From NCBI GenBank assembly GCA_016717205.1, contig JADKGC010000002.1, positions 992,001 to 1,056,000 of the forward strand: 64,000 nucleotides of DNA, written 5' to 3'. This DNA is from Candidatus Flexifilum breve. GTDB lineage: Bacteria; Chloroflexota; Anaerolineae; Aggregatilineales; Phototrophicaceae. Below the pieces are notes generated by a model. It ran no database searches. It was not told the origin of the DNA and was given only the letters and a program-made list of their open reading frames with translations. Shown here piece after piece: positions 23,322 through 31,527 of the stretch (position 1 is its first letter; each line of letters opens with the position of its first letter). The translations under genes were made by a program, and so were the position numbers.

Positions 23322-24289
23322 TATTGATAGACCTCACGGAAGCGCTGCGAGACCCAGCGGCTGAACAGGTTCAGCGCGAGCGTCATGAAGAACAACGTCA
23401 GGCCGATGGCGAACAGGCTGTTGTACTGAATGCTGTCATACGAGAGGTCGCCGCCGCTGATACGGGCGATGTGCCCGGTCATGGTTTCGGCACTCTGGAA
23501 GATGTTGAACGTGAAGTTGGGGCCAGCACCCGCCGCCAGCGCGACGATCATCGTCTCGCCGACCGCGCGCGAAATGCCGATGATCGAGGCGGCCAGAATG
23601 CCAGACAGCGCCGCCGGGAGCACCACTTTGATCACCGTCTCAAACTTGGTCGCACCAAGGCCGTACGAGGCTTCGCGCAGCGACCGCGGCACAGCGCTCA
23701 AGGCGTCTTCGCTCATTGAGCTGATGGTCGGCAAAATCATGATGCCCATGACCAGCCCGGCTGACGCCATGTTGTAGATGTTGACGGTATTGTCGCCGAA
23801 CAGGCTGCGCAGCATCGGGGTCATAAACGTGAGCGCGAAGTATCCGTACACCACGGTGGGGATACCCGCGAGGATTTCCAGAATAGGTTTGAGCGTGGCC
23901 CGCACGTTGGGCGACGCATATTCGCTCAGGTAAATGGCCGAGCCGAGGCCGAGCGGCAGCGCCACCAGCATAGCGACGAAGCTCGTCAGCAGCGTGGAGG
24001 TGAGCAGCGGCAAAATGCCAATGCTGCCTGTTTCCGGCGCCCACGACGTCTGCGTGAAGAAATCGACGAAGCTGAAGCCTTCGCTGGCGAAAAAGAGCAG
24101 CGCTTCTTTGCCAATTTCGTAGACAATGCCAATGGTAGTGAAAATGGAGAGGAGGCCGCAGAAGAGCAGGAATAACCGAATCAGGTCTTCGGCAGGCTTG
24201 GGACGTTTGAACAACGTCGACTTTTCTTTGGCTGCGGTAATAACCTTGATGCTGGATTGTTGGCGCCCTAGTTCGAGCTCTTGCAGCAT
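23321..24289 (-). CDS. pstC: Phosphate ABC transporter permease PstC
   Basis: 322 residues. Six spans, with SAIYLSEYASPNVRATLKPILEILAGIPTVVYGYFAL and the EAA loop LREASYGLGATKFETVIKVVLPAALSGI, then GETMIVALAAGAGPN, all diagnostic of PstC. The ATG giving MLQELELGRQQ was chosen: GGAAC lies just upstream, whereas the longer frame runs through the promoter-proximal spacer. The stop overlaps the pstA start (TAATG). A 120-base gap with a strong hairpin separates it from pstS. Confidence 0.97.
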   Translation of the reverse strand: MLQELELGRQQSSIKVITAAKEKSTLFKRPKPAEDLIRLFLLFCGLLSIFTTIGIVYEIGKEALLFFASEGFSFVDFFTQTSWAPETGSIGILPLLTSTLLTSFVAMLVALPLGLGSAIYLSEYASPNVRATLKPILEILAGIPTVVYGYFALTFMTPMLRSLFGDNTVNIYNMASAGLVMGIMILPTISSMSEDALSAVPRSLREASYGLGATKFETVIKVVLPAALSGILAASIIGISRAVGETMIVALAAGAGPNFTFNIFQSAETMTGHIARISGGDLSYDSIQYNSLFAIGLTLFFMTLALNLFSRWVSQRFREVYQ

Positions 24290-24344
24290 GAGAGTTCCTG
24301 ATCTGTGCTTCGGTACAATCCCATCATAGCAGTCGATTGTTAAG

Positions 24345-24380
24345 AAATTTGGGGGAAAGCAGGTGCCTTCCCCCAAATTT
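24345..24380 (-). terminator. pstS-pstC intergenic hairpin (attenuator or mRNA stabiliser)
   Basis: A perfect 13-base stem AAATTTGGGGGAA / TTCCCCCAAATTT with a 10-base loop, 31 bases after the pstS stop. No real T-run follows on the minus strand, so partial termination or protection of the upstream pstS mRNA is likelier than full termination. Such hairpins commonly raise binding-protein output over membrane subunits. Confidence 0.65.
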
Positions 24381-24410
24381 AAACCAGACTTAATCGCTGC
24401 TTAACGGAGC

Positions 24411-25421
24411 TTACTCGCCGACCGCATCCAGCCAGGCCTGCTTCGCGGTGTTGAGCGCTTCCACGCTCGCCGGGAAGTAGCCGACATCGAGGATGTTGTC
24501 GTTGACGTTGGTCAGGAAGTAGCTGATGAACGCGGCCACCTGCGGCTTTTCCGCGAGGATGGTGGCATCGCTGTAGATGAACAGCGGGCGCGCCAGCGGG
24601 TAGGTACCCGCTTCCGCCGATTCTTCGTTCGGGACGACCGGGCCGTCACCCGCGTCAATCGCCACGGCCTTCAGCAGGTCGGCGTTTTCGATGTAGTAGG
24701 CGAAACCGAAGTAACCAATCGCGTACGGGCTGCCTTCGACGCCCTGCACGAGCACGTTGTCATCTTCGCTGAACTGGATGCCGGGTACGGCCTGAATGGC
24801 GGCTTCCGCGGCTTCGGCTTCGAGGTCGCCACCCGCTTCGGTTTCGAGCGTGGCTTCGAGGAAGTAGTCATAGGTGCCGCTGTCGGAACCGGGGCTGAAG
24901 ACCTGAATGGTTTCCGCCGGGAACGACGGGTCGATCTGATCCCAGGTGGTCGCCGCGCCGCTGTAGATGGCCGACAGTTGTTCAATCGTCAGGCTTTCGA
25001 GGAAGTCGTTGGCGGTGCTCACGACGACGGCGAGCGCATCCGTGCCGACGCGGAATTCAATCGGAGTGCGGCCAATCGCGGCGCACGATTCGATTTCGCT
25101 GTCGCGGATGGCGCGGCTGGCATTGGCGATGTCGGTTTCGCCGGCGACGCAGAAGCGTTCGAAGCCCGCGCCCGAACCGATGCTGTCGACGGTGATGTTG
25201 CCGCTGAAGCCTTCTTCAGCGAAGACTTCGGCCATGCGTTCGGCGAGCGGGAAAACGGTCGAGCTGCCGGCGGCAATGATGTCACCGTCCACCGCAAGGA
25301 CATCGACCGCGGGAAGTTCAATCGGATCAACCATGGGTTCGGGGGTGGCTTCTTGCGCCATGACCGCGAGCGGGAGGGCAAACACGAGCAGAGCAATCAA
25401 AACGAGAATACGCTTGTTCAT
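24411..25421 (-). CDS. pstS: Phosphate ABC transporter substrate-binding protein
   Basis: 336 residues. A Sec signal peptide (NKRILVLIALLVFALPLAVMA) is followed by mature QEATPEP; no lipobox Cys is seen. The phosphate-binding motif IIAAGSSTVFPLAERM is followed by VDSIGSGAGFERFCVAGETDIANASRAI, then VFSPGSDSGTYDYFLE; these are the PstS binding loops (SST, SGxG, GSGT-type). A short acidic spacer after the cleavage site may act as a tether. The ATG with AGGAG upstream was chosen. It is the first gene of pstSCAB. Upstream TTAACA direct repeats (25527-25541) are weak Pho-box candidates. Confidence 0.96.
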   Translation of the reverse strand: MNKRILVLIALLVFALPLAVMAQEATPEPMVDPIELPAVDVLAVDGDIIAAGSSTVFPLAERMAEVFAEEGFSGNITVDSIGSGAGFERFCVAGETDIANASRAIRDSEIESCAAIGRTPIEFRVGTDALAVVVSTANDFLESLTIEQLSAIYSGAATTWDQIDPSFPAETIQVFSPGSDSGTYDYFLEATLETEAGGDLEAEAAEAAIQAVPGIQFSEDDNVLVQGVEGSPYAIGYFGFAYYIENADLLKAVAIDAGDGPVVPNEESAEAGTYPLARPLFIYSDATILAEKPQVAAFISYFLTNVNDNILDVGYFPASVEALNTAKQAWLDAVGE

Positions 25422-25843
25422 ATGGTTCCTGTTCTCCTGAACATGGGGAGCGATTCGCAATCGTAAAGTTATTTATCGCTGCTGTGCATCTTAACTGCTG
25501 GACTTTAAGCCACATTTACTGGCGCTTTAACACCGTTAACAAACGGCGTCAAATAAATGTTAAGAACCGAGGCGGTGTGGGTTAAAGTAAAACTGCCCCG
25601 CACCGCGCAGTCTGCCCTTCCGCTGCGCGAGCGGCTCCCGTGCGCCCGGTGGACGGGCAAGATTTAACAAAAGGCCTGTGCGCAGCGCCCCACGGCGTGG
25701 ACGCCGTCAGCACGCACCGGCACACTGCAGCAGATCGCCGTCGAAAACCGCGCCTATGAACAGATGTGCTATAATCAGCTATAGCGCGGGGTGCCTAGAA
25801 TAAGTACACTTAAGCTGTGTTTGGAAACAGTCAAGGCTAATCC
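25422..25843. other. 422-base divergent spacer between pstS and nadK
   Basis: Near pstS there are several TTAAC motifs, including TTAACA at 25527 and 25536 (period 9). In the middle are three short GC hairpins: CCGCT/AGCGG (25620-25634), GCCCG/CGGGC (25644-25658) and ACGGCGT/ACGCCGT (25692-25707). A TATAAT (25770-25775) points toward nadK. No protein with family similarity is seen; a structured RNA is possible but unsupported. Confidence 0.6.
25770..25775 (+). promoter_or_regulatory. Candidate -10 box for nadK
   Basis: TATAAT about 70 bases ahead of the nadK GTG. No convincing -35 at 16-18 bases. Confidence 0.4.
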
Positions 25844-26722
25844 GTGACGATTAAACGAATGGGCGTGCTGGCCCACCCGCTGCGACCCCACAGCGCCCCG
25901 ATTGCCGACCAGATCGCGGCGGCGCTGCGCGCGCGTGGGGTGGTCGTGTGGGCGCATCACCAGTGGGACGAGACGACGGTGAGCGAACAGATCGCCGCGA
26001 CGGATATGGTCGTCGCCATTGGCGGGGATGGCGCGATGCTGCGCGCCGCCCGCGTGTGCGCGCCGCATAACGTCCCGGTGCTCGGCGTGAATCTGGGTCA
26101 CCTCGGCTTCCTCACCGAGATTAAGAACGCCGAAGAATGGGACGCGCAGCTCGACGCGCTGTTCGCGGGCAATTACTGGATCGAACGGCGCATGATGATC
26201 CGGGTGTACGCGCGGCGCAATGGGCAGCTCTTATGCGAAGCCGAAGCGCTCAACGATGCGGTGATCAGCCGTGGCTCGGTGACGCGCATGATCCGCCTGG
26301 ACACGTATATCGACGGCTACTGGACGACGACCTACAACGCCGACGCGCTGATCATCGCCACGCCGACCGGATCGACGGCCTACGCGCTGGCAAGCGGCGG
26401 GCCGATTCTGCCGCCGGAACTGCGCGGCATTCTGCTCGTTCCGGTTGCGCCGCACCTGAGCCTCGACCGCCCGATTGTGCTGCCGGAAGGCGCGCAGATC
26501 GAAGTGATTGTCTCACCGGATATTCAGACGGATACGGTACTCTCAGTCGATGGCGCGCTGCTGTGCGAACTGCAATCGAATGACCGCGTGCTGGTGCAGG
26601 CGGGCGAGAACATCAGCCAGTTTGTGCGCATGCGTGACCGCAACTACTTTTATCGCTCGCTCTTAGATCGCTTAGAACCGCGCGCGCCGGAACCGCCCGC
26701 ACCACCGCGGCGGCATTTGTAA
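25844..26722 (+). CDS. nadK: NAD kinase
   Basis: 292 residues. It phosphorylates NAD to NADP with ATP. The diacylglycerol-kinase-type motif is VVAIGGDGAMLRAAR (catalytic Asp at about 62), then LGVNLGHLGFLTEI, LNDAVISRGSVTRMIRLDTYIDG (the N-D/E motif), ADALIIATPTGSTAYALASGGP and the C-terminal beta-sheet domain with VLSVDGALLCELQSNDRV. GTG is the best start (an ATG five codons later is possible). The C-terminal Pro-rich tail (PRAPEPPAPPRRHL) is beyond the family core. It is separate from recN here by a B-box gene, although nadK-recN proximity is common in bacteria. Confidence 0.97.
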   Translation: MTIKRMGVLAHPLRPHSAPIADQIAAALRARGVVVWAHHQWDETTVSEQIAATDMVVAIGGDGAMLRAARVCAPHNVPVLGVNLGHLGFLTEIKNAEEWDAQLDALFAGNYWIERRMMIRVYARRNGQLLCEAEALNDAVISRGSVTRMIRLDTYIDGYWTTTYNADALIIATPTGSTAYALASGGPILPPELRGILLVPVAPHLSLDRPIVLPEGAQIEVIVSPDIQTDTVLSVDGALLCELQSNDRVLVQAGENISQFVRMRDRNYFYRSLLDRLEPRAPEPPAPPRRHL

Positions 26723-26729
26723 ACAAGTG

Positions 26730-26797
26730 GCCTCACCCCCGTCACAGAAAACGTGACTCCCCCTCTCCCACGGGAGAGGGGGCTGGCGGGTGAGGCT
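26730..26797. repeat. CCTCACCCC...GGGTGAGG repeat copy
   Basis: Inverted repeat with CCCCCTCTCCCACGGGAGAGGGGG core plus an inserted CACAGAAAACGTG. It is followed 12 bases later by the TATAAT of the next gene. Confidence 0.85.
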
Positions 26798-26808
26798 AGG
26801 AATTGCAC

Positions 26809-26814
26809 TATAAT
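26809..26814 (+). promoter_or_regulatory. -10 box for the B-box protein / recN unit
   Basis: TATAAT 21 bases before the ATG, with GAGG in the resulting short leader. Confidence 0.5.
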
Positions 26815-26834
26815 GGAACGTGAGGATCACGTGT

Positions 26835-27437
26835 ATGACGACGACGCCTGACATCGCCGAAGAAACTCTGTACTGTACAGTTCACCCCGACCGTGAAGCG
26901 ACGCTCCGCTGTAATAAGTGCGGGCGTCCGATGTGCGTGCAGTGCGCGGTGCAAACCCCGGTCGGCTACCGCTGCAAGGAATGCGTGCGCGGCATCCAGT
27001 CCAAGTACTTCAATGCCAACCCCTATGACGACCTGATCGCGCTCGGCGTGGCCGGGGTGGTGACGGGCGTCGCGGGGTACTTGATCAGCGCGATCAATTT
27101 GCCGATCTTCATCACCATCATCGCCGGTTTTCCGGTGGGCGGCTTCATCGGCGAACTGGTGGTGCGGGCGGTGCAGCGGCGGCGCAGTCGCAACATGGCG
27201 AAGTTCGCCGTAGCGGGCGCGGTGATCGGCGGTGTGCTGGGCGCAGTGCTGCAGGTCTATGCGCGGTACAGCAGCTTGTGGGCGACGGCCGCTGCCGAAG
27301 CGGGCGTGCCGCTCTCCGAACTGCCGCCGCTGGACTTGGGCGAAGTATTTCAGGTGGCGCTCTCCGACATTGGGTTAATCTTGGCAGTCGGCATCATTGC
27401 AGTGGCTCTTTATTCACGGTTGAGAATGCGGGGATAG
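26835..27437 (+). CDS. B-box zinc-finger membrane protein
   Basis: 200 residues. The N-terminal zinc finger is YCTVHPDREATLRCNKCGRPMCVQCAVQTPVGYRCKECV, with the C-x2-H ... C-x2-C ... C-x2-C ... C-x2-C pattern of bacterial B-box domains (about residues 14-52). Three or four membrane spans follow: about 63-85 (LIALGVAGVVTGVAGYLISAI), 88-108, 122-145 and 175-195. Such fusions of a cytoplasmic B-box with a small membrane domain are common in Chloroflexota and actinobacteria, function unknown. The stop is 3 bases before the recN ATG, so the two are co-transcribed. Confidence 0.85.
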   Translation: MTTTPDIAEETLYCTVHPDREATLRCNKCGRPMCVQCAVQTPVGYRCKECVRGIQSKYFNANPYDDLIALGVAGVVTGVAGYLISAINLPIFITIIAGFPVGGFIGELVVRAVQRRRSRNMAKFAVAGAVIGGVLGAVLQVYARYSSLWATAAAEAGVPLSELPPLDLGEVFQVALSDIGLILAVGIIAVALYSRLRMRG

Positions 27438-27440
27438 TCC

Positions 27441-29210
27441 ATGTTAGAGGAAATCCGCATCAGGAATTTCGCCATCATCGATGAACTGGAACTGGCGTTC
27501 GGCAAAGGGCTGAACGTCATCACCGGCGAGACGGGCGCGGGCAAGTCGATCATCATCGACGCGGTCGAAATGCTGCTCGGCGGGAAAGCGGAAACATCAT
27601 GGGTGCGCGCAGGCGCGGAAAAAGCGCTGATCGAGGGCGTGTTCGGGCTCGACATGATCACGCAGGGCTTTGTGCAGCCGATTTTGGAGCGCGAAGAACT
27701 GGTCGATGAAGGCGACGCGATCACCATCACCCGCGAAATTCGCTCGAACGGCCGCTCGTCGGCGCGCGTCAACGGCGTGACGGTCAATCTGGAAATTCTC
27801 AGCGAGATCGGCACGTATCTGGTCGATGTGCACGGCCAGAGCGCGCACCTCTCGCTGCTCAAACCCCAGTATCACATCGATCTGCTGGATCGCTACACCG
27901 ATCTGATGGATGCGCGGGCGGCGCTGGGCAACGTCGTGCAGCGCCTCGGCGAAGTGCGCCGCGAGATCAAGCATTTGCTCGACGATGAGGCCGCTTTGCA
28001 GCGCCGCGCGGATCGCCTGCGCGGCGAGCTGGAAGATATCGAAGCGGCGGCGCTCGTCCCCGGCGAAGACGAAGAACTCAAAGCGGAACGCGTCCGCCTC
28101 GCCAACAGCGAAGGCTTGGCCAAGTGGACGGCGGAATCGCTGGCGCTGATCAATGGCGATGACACCGCTGACGGGCAAATCGGCGCGCTCGACCAGTTGA
28201 TGCAGGCCTCTCTGCTCCTGAACAAGCTCGCTCATATCGACGCCTCGCTCAAAGAGGATTACGACCTCGCCGAAGAAGCGAGCGCGCTGGTCGACGAGCT
28301 GGCGAAATCGCTGCGGCGCTATGCCGATACCGTCGAATACAACCCGGCGCGCCTTGACGAAGTCGAGGAACGCCTCGAACTGATCAATAAGCTGGCGCGG
28401 CGCTATGGCGGCACGGTCGAAGCGGTGCTGGCTTACGCTGAACGCGCCGCCGCCGAACTGGATGGCATCGAAAACAGCGAGGAACGCATCGAAGAACTGC
28501 GCAAGCAGGAAACGTCGATGCTCAAGCACATCGGCGAACTGGGCGAACGCATCAGCCGCGCCCGCACCGCTGCCTCCAAGCGCCTGAGCGCGGGCATCGT
28601 GACCGAACTGGCCGATCTGCGGATGGCGAAGGCGCAGTTTGAAGTGCTGATCGAACAGGTGGACGATCCCGAAGGCTGCTACGTCAAGGATCGGCGCCTC
28701 GCCTTCGACGAAACGGGCATCGACCGCGTCGAGTTTATGATGTCGGCTAACCCCGGCGAACCGCTGCGCCCGCTGGCGAAAGTCGCGTCGGGCGGTGAAG
28801 CGGCGCGCATCATGCTGGCGCTCAAGCGCGTGCTGACCGCCGCCGATCAAACGCCCACGCTGATCTTTGACGAAATCGATCAGGGGATTGGTGGGCGCGT
28901 GGGCAGCGTGGTCGGCGAAAAGCTGTGGGGGCTGACGGGCGGGCATCAGGTGCTCGTCGTGACGCACCTCGCGCAGTTGGCGGGCTACGCTGACCGCCAT
29001 TACCGCGTGCTCAAGCAGGTGGAGGAGGGGCGCACACATACTGTCATCGTGCCGCTGAGCGACGAGTCGCAGCGCGTCGAAGAACTGGCGGCCATGCTCG
29101 GTACGGTCAATGAGAGCGGCTTCCAGAGCGCACGCGAACTGCTTATCGAAGCGATCACCTTCAAGCGCGGCGCAGCGCACGAACCACCCAGACAGGGGAG
29201 TCTGACATAG
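27441..29210 (+). CDS. recN: DNA repair protein RecN
   Basis: 589 residues, normal for RecN, an SMC-like ATPase acting early in double-strand-break repair. Starts LEEIRIRNFAIIDELELAFGKGLNVITGETGAGKSIIIDAVEMLLG (Walker A at about 29-37). A coiled-coil region rich in Glu/Arg/Leu follows (about 155-365), then the signature region LAKVASGGEAARIMLALKRVL, Walker B TPTLIFDEIDQGIGG and the H-loop VLVVTHLAQLAGYADRHYRV. A small orphan gene follows 14 bases after the stop. Confidence 0.98.
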   Translation: MLEEIRIRNFAIIDELELAFGKGLNVITGETGAGKSIIIDAVEMLLGGKAETSWVRAGAEKALIEGVFGLDMITQGFVQPILEREELVDEGDAITITREIRSNGRSSARVNGVTVNLEILSEIGTYLVDVHGQSAHLSLLKPQYHIDLLDRYTDLMDARAALGNVVQRLGEVRREIKHLLDDEAALQRRADRLRGELEDIEAAALVPGEDEELKAERVRLANSEGLAKWTAESLALINGDDTADGQIGALDQLMQASLLLNKLAHIDASLKEDYDLAEEASALVDELAKSLRRYADTVEYNPARLDEVEERLELINKLARRYGGTVEAVLAYAERAAAELDGIENSEERIEELRKQETSMLKHIGELGERISRARTAASKRLSAGIVTELADLRMAKAQFEVLIEQVDDPEGCYVKDRRLAFDETGIDRVEFMMSANPGEPLRPLAKVASGGEAARIMLALKRVLTAADQTPTLIFDEIDQGIGGRVGSVVGEKLWGLTGGHQVLVVTHLAQLAGYADRHYRVLKQVEEGRTHTVIVPLSDESQRVEELAAMLGTVNESGFQSARELLIEAITFKRGAAHEPPRQGSLT

Positions 29211-29224
29211 AGGAGTGAGTAGCC

Positions 29225-29455
29225 ATGTCCGCACTCGAACAGGAAGTGATTGAGAAGTTCCGTCTGCTGGACAAAGAGGCGCAGCAGCGCGTCCGCACAC
29301 TGATCGATCAGGAAACTGAGGCTGCCGCGTTTGATTTTGAGGCGTGGATGCGTGGTCTGGAAGAGATTTGGGCTGATATGCGCCGCCATCAAAGCGGTCA
29401 ACCGCCCAAAGAGAGCGCCCTCAATGACAGATTATCCTGTACATTGCCTGAGTGA
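29225..29455 (+). CDS. Small helical protein of unknown function
   Basis: 76 residues with GAGGAGTGAG upstream at good spacing, so it is likely translated with recN. The sequence EQEVIEKFRLLDKEAQQRVRTLIDQE is an amphipathic helix of the kind seen in antitoxin-like or regulatory small proteins, followed by an acidic FDFEAWMRGLEEIWADMRRHQ. No toxin gene follows: the next frame in that direction is absent, and the 3' end overlaps the convergent orphan by 24 bases. The last ten residues fall in that overlap and are less certain. Function not recognised. Confidence 0.6.
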   Translation: MSALEQEVIEKFRLLDKEAQQRVRTLIDQETEAAAFDFEAWMRGLEEIWADMRRHQSGQPPKESALNDRLSCTLPE

Positions 29456-30001
29456 TGGCTCGGCGTACATAATGTGCAATCGATACAATGTGAAGTAGTT
29501 TGCCCACTCCACTGGATCTCGTCCCTCATTATAGGGAAATGCTATCAGTTGTAGCCGTGTATTTTGGCTTGAAAAGCTGGCAGCGTCTACATCCGTTTTG
29601 ACCTCCTGCCACCCGTTGGGAACAGAAAATTCATAGGTATAGAGCTCCAGCACTTCATTGAAGTCGTGCTGCGTACCATACACCCTCTCTCTGTAGCCAC
29701 GAATGCAACCCATATACACCTCTGGAGAGACGTTGCCCAGCTCTGAAACAACAAGGTCTTCTAGGAGTGTGCCTTGAGTCATATTCCCAATTTCGCCTAA
29801 TACATCTTCATACTTCGCCTCAATTGTGGACATTGGGGGTAAACGACTTAACGCGAGTTCTTGTGCTTGTTGCTGTAATTCTTCATCGAGTCGGAATAAA
29901 CCGGTTAACGTCGCTGTCGCACAAACAGATAAACTTATGCATCCGAGGGTTGAAACAATGAGCAGGCTTAGAACTCGTTTTTTGGGTTTAGAGATATTCA
30001 T
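29432..30001 (-). CDS. Hypothetical membrane-anchored protein, AT-richer than neighbours
   Basis: 189 residues. A basic N-terminus (NISKPKKR) and hydrophobic LLIVSTLGCISLSVCATATLTGLF (about 11-36) look like a signal anchor; the Cys residues do not fit a clean lipobox. The remainder is a soluble extracytoplasmic domain with VYMGCIRGYRERVYG in the middle and an aromatic-rich C-terminus (WANYFTLYRLHIMYAEP). I recognise no family. Base composition is visibly poorer in G and C than the flanking genes, which hints at recent acquisition. Confidence 0.55.
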   Translation of the reverse strand: MNISKPKKRVLSLLIVSTLGCISLSVCATATLTGLFRLDEELQQQAQELALSRLPPMSTIEAKYEDVLGEIGNMTQGTLLEDLVVSELGNVSPEVYMGCIRGYRERVYGTQHDFNEVLELYTYEFSVPNGWQEVKTDVDAASFSSQNTRLQLIAFPYNEGRDPVEWANYFTLYRLHIMYAEPSLRQCTG

Positions 30002-30220
30002 CAGCTTCTTCCAAAAACACTTATCTCTGAAACGAGTCTATTTCATATTTTCCTTTCACACTTGGCATGTCTGTAACCTCATACCAAAGCGGCTGGCCTT
30101 ATACATCCGCGCGGTGGACGTTTCGCCTCCCAATCTTTTTGTTATAGTTAGCGCCATTGAGCCGATGTCAACCACTGTGGACGCGGTTGGGCTGCTTCTC
30201 GAACGAAACCAGAATGCTCC

Positions 30221-30248
30221 GTAGGGGCAAGGCGCGCCTTGCCCCTAC
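30221..30248. repeat. Perfect 28-base palindrome of the GTAGGG family
   Basis: Reads GTAGGGGCAAGGCG and then its exact reverse complement, ending CCCCTAC. This is the minimal, single-palindrome form of the family. It lies 44 bases before the MalY-type gene. Confidence 0.9.
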
Positions 30249-30292
30249 ACTGTTGGGAAGTGCTTGCCGTGTATCCACCTAAAGGAAGCAAG

Positions 30293-31453
30293 ATGGTCTA
30301 TAACTTTGACGAACACATTGAACGCCGCGACCCGGTCAGCGTGAAATGGGCGATGTACCCCGACGATGTGCTGCCCCTGTGGGTAGCCGATATGGATTTC
30401 CGCTCGCCGCCAGAAGTCATCGCGGCGCTTCAGCAGCGCGCCGCGCACGGCGTTTTCGGCTATCACTTTGACGCGCCCGGTCTGCGCGAGGTGCTGGTCG
30501 AACGCTACCGCACGCGCCACGGCCTGAACGTCACGGGGGATCAGTTTGTGTTCACGCCCGGCATCGTCGCCACGCTGAACCTGATCACGCGCACGTTTCA
30601 TCACCCCGGCGAGGGCGTGCTCGTGCAAACGCCGATCTACCCGCCCTTCCTGACCGCGCCCAAGAACGGCGGCAAGCAGCTCCAAACCGCCGAGATGGCG
30701 GTGACGGTCGAGGGGCAGCGCCTGCGCTACGAGATCGACTTCGACCGCTTCGAAGCCGCCATCACGCCGGAAACGCGCATGTTCATCCTATGCAACCCGT
30801 ATAACCCGGTGGGCCGCGTTTACACCCGCGCCGAACTGGAAAAGCTGGCGGAAATCTGCCTGCGCCACAACCTGCTCGTTATCGCCGACGAAATCCACTG
30901 TGATCTGCTGCACCCCGGCGCACAGCACATCTCGTACGCGTCACTTTCGCCGGAGGTGGCCGCGCACACGATCACGCTGTCCGCGCCGAGCAAGACGTTC
31001 AATATCCCCGGCTTGGCGTGCAGTTTCGCCGTGATCGAGAATCCCGCGGTGCTGCGCACCTTCCGCGATACGGCGGGTGCGGTCGGCCTGCACCCGAATA
31101 CCTTCGGCTATATCGGTGCGGAAGCCGCCTATCGCTACGGTCAGCCGTGGCTCGACGAACTGCACGCCTACCTGACGATCAACCGCGACACATTGGTGCA
31201 GTTTGTCGAGGAACGCCTGCCGCAGATCAAGGTGACCGTGCCCGAAGGAACGTATCTGGCGTGGCTCGACTGCCGCGATCTCAATCTGCCCGAGTCGCCG
31301 TACAAATACTTCCTCGAACATGCCAAAGTCGCGTTTAGCGGCGGTGAGGCGTTCGGGAAGGCCGGCGAGGGCTTCGTCCGCCTGAACTATGGCTGCACGC
31401 GGGCAACCCTGCTCGACGCGCTGAACCGCGTCCATGAGTCGCTGAACCAGTAA
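30293..31453 (+). CDS. MalY/PatB-family cystathionine beta-lyase (PLP aminotransferase fold)
   Basis: 386 residues. A fold-type-I PLP enzyme of the PatB/MalY group, which makes homocysteine, pyruvate and ammonia from cystathionine and also cleaves cysteine. Starts YNFDEHIERRDPVSVKW with the group's hallmark LPLWVADMDFRSPPEVIAAL. FGYHFDAPGLREVLVERY, MFILCNPYNPVGRVYTRAEL and VIADEIHCDLLHPG (Asp binding PLP) follow, and the Schiff-base Lys is in LSAPSKTFNIPGL. ATG chosen with AAAGGAAG upstream. It is not linked to a mal operon here; the binding-protein-dependent sugar transporter is 6 kb away. Confidence 0.93.
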   Translation: MVYNFDEHIERRDPVSVKWAMYPDDVLPLWVADMDFRSPPEVIAALQQRAAHGVFGYHFDAPGLREVLVERYRTRHGLNVTGDQFVFTPGIVATLNLITRTFHHPGEGVLVQTPIYPPFLTAPKNGGKQLQTAEMAVTVEGQRLRYEIDFDRFEAAITPETRMFILCNPYNPVGRVYTRAELEKLAEICLRHNLLVIADEIHCDLLHPGAQHISYASLSPEVAAHTITLSAPSKTFNIPGLACSFAVIENPAVLRTFRDTAGAVGLHPNTFGYIGAEAAYRYGQPWLDELHAYLTINRDTLVQFVEERLPQIKVTVPEGTYLAWLDCRDLNLPESPYKYFLEHAKVAFSGGEAFGKAGEGFVRLNYGCTRATLLDALNRVHESLNQ

Positions 31454-31527
31454 AATTTACGTTTTTAGGAAAATTCAAGGTGTGGCTGTGTACCCTCTGC
31501 GGAGAAGTAGTTCCGTAGAGGTGTACC

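Noticed and set aside
25527..25541. TTAACA direct repeats as a Pho box for pstS
   Set aside because: The period is 9 rather than the 11 bases expected for PhoB/PhoP sites, and no regulator gene is in view; kept only as a weak hint.
27597..29300. 567-codon open frame antisense to recN
   Set aside because: Low-information Arg/His/Phe-rich translation without domains; recN is certain on the plus strand.
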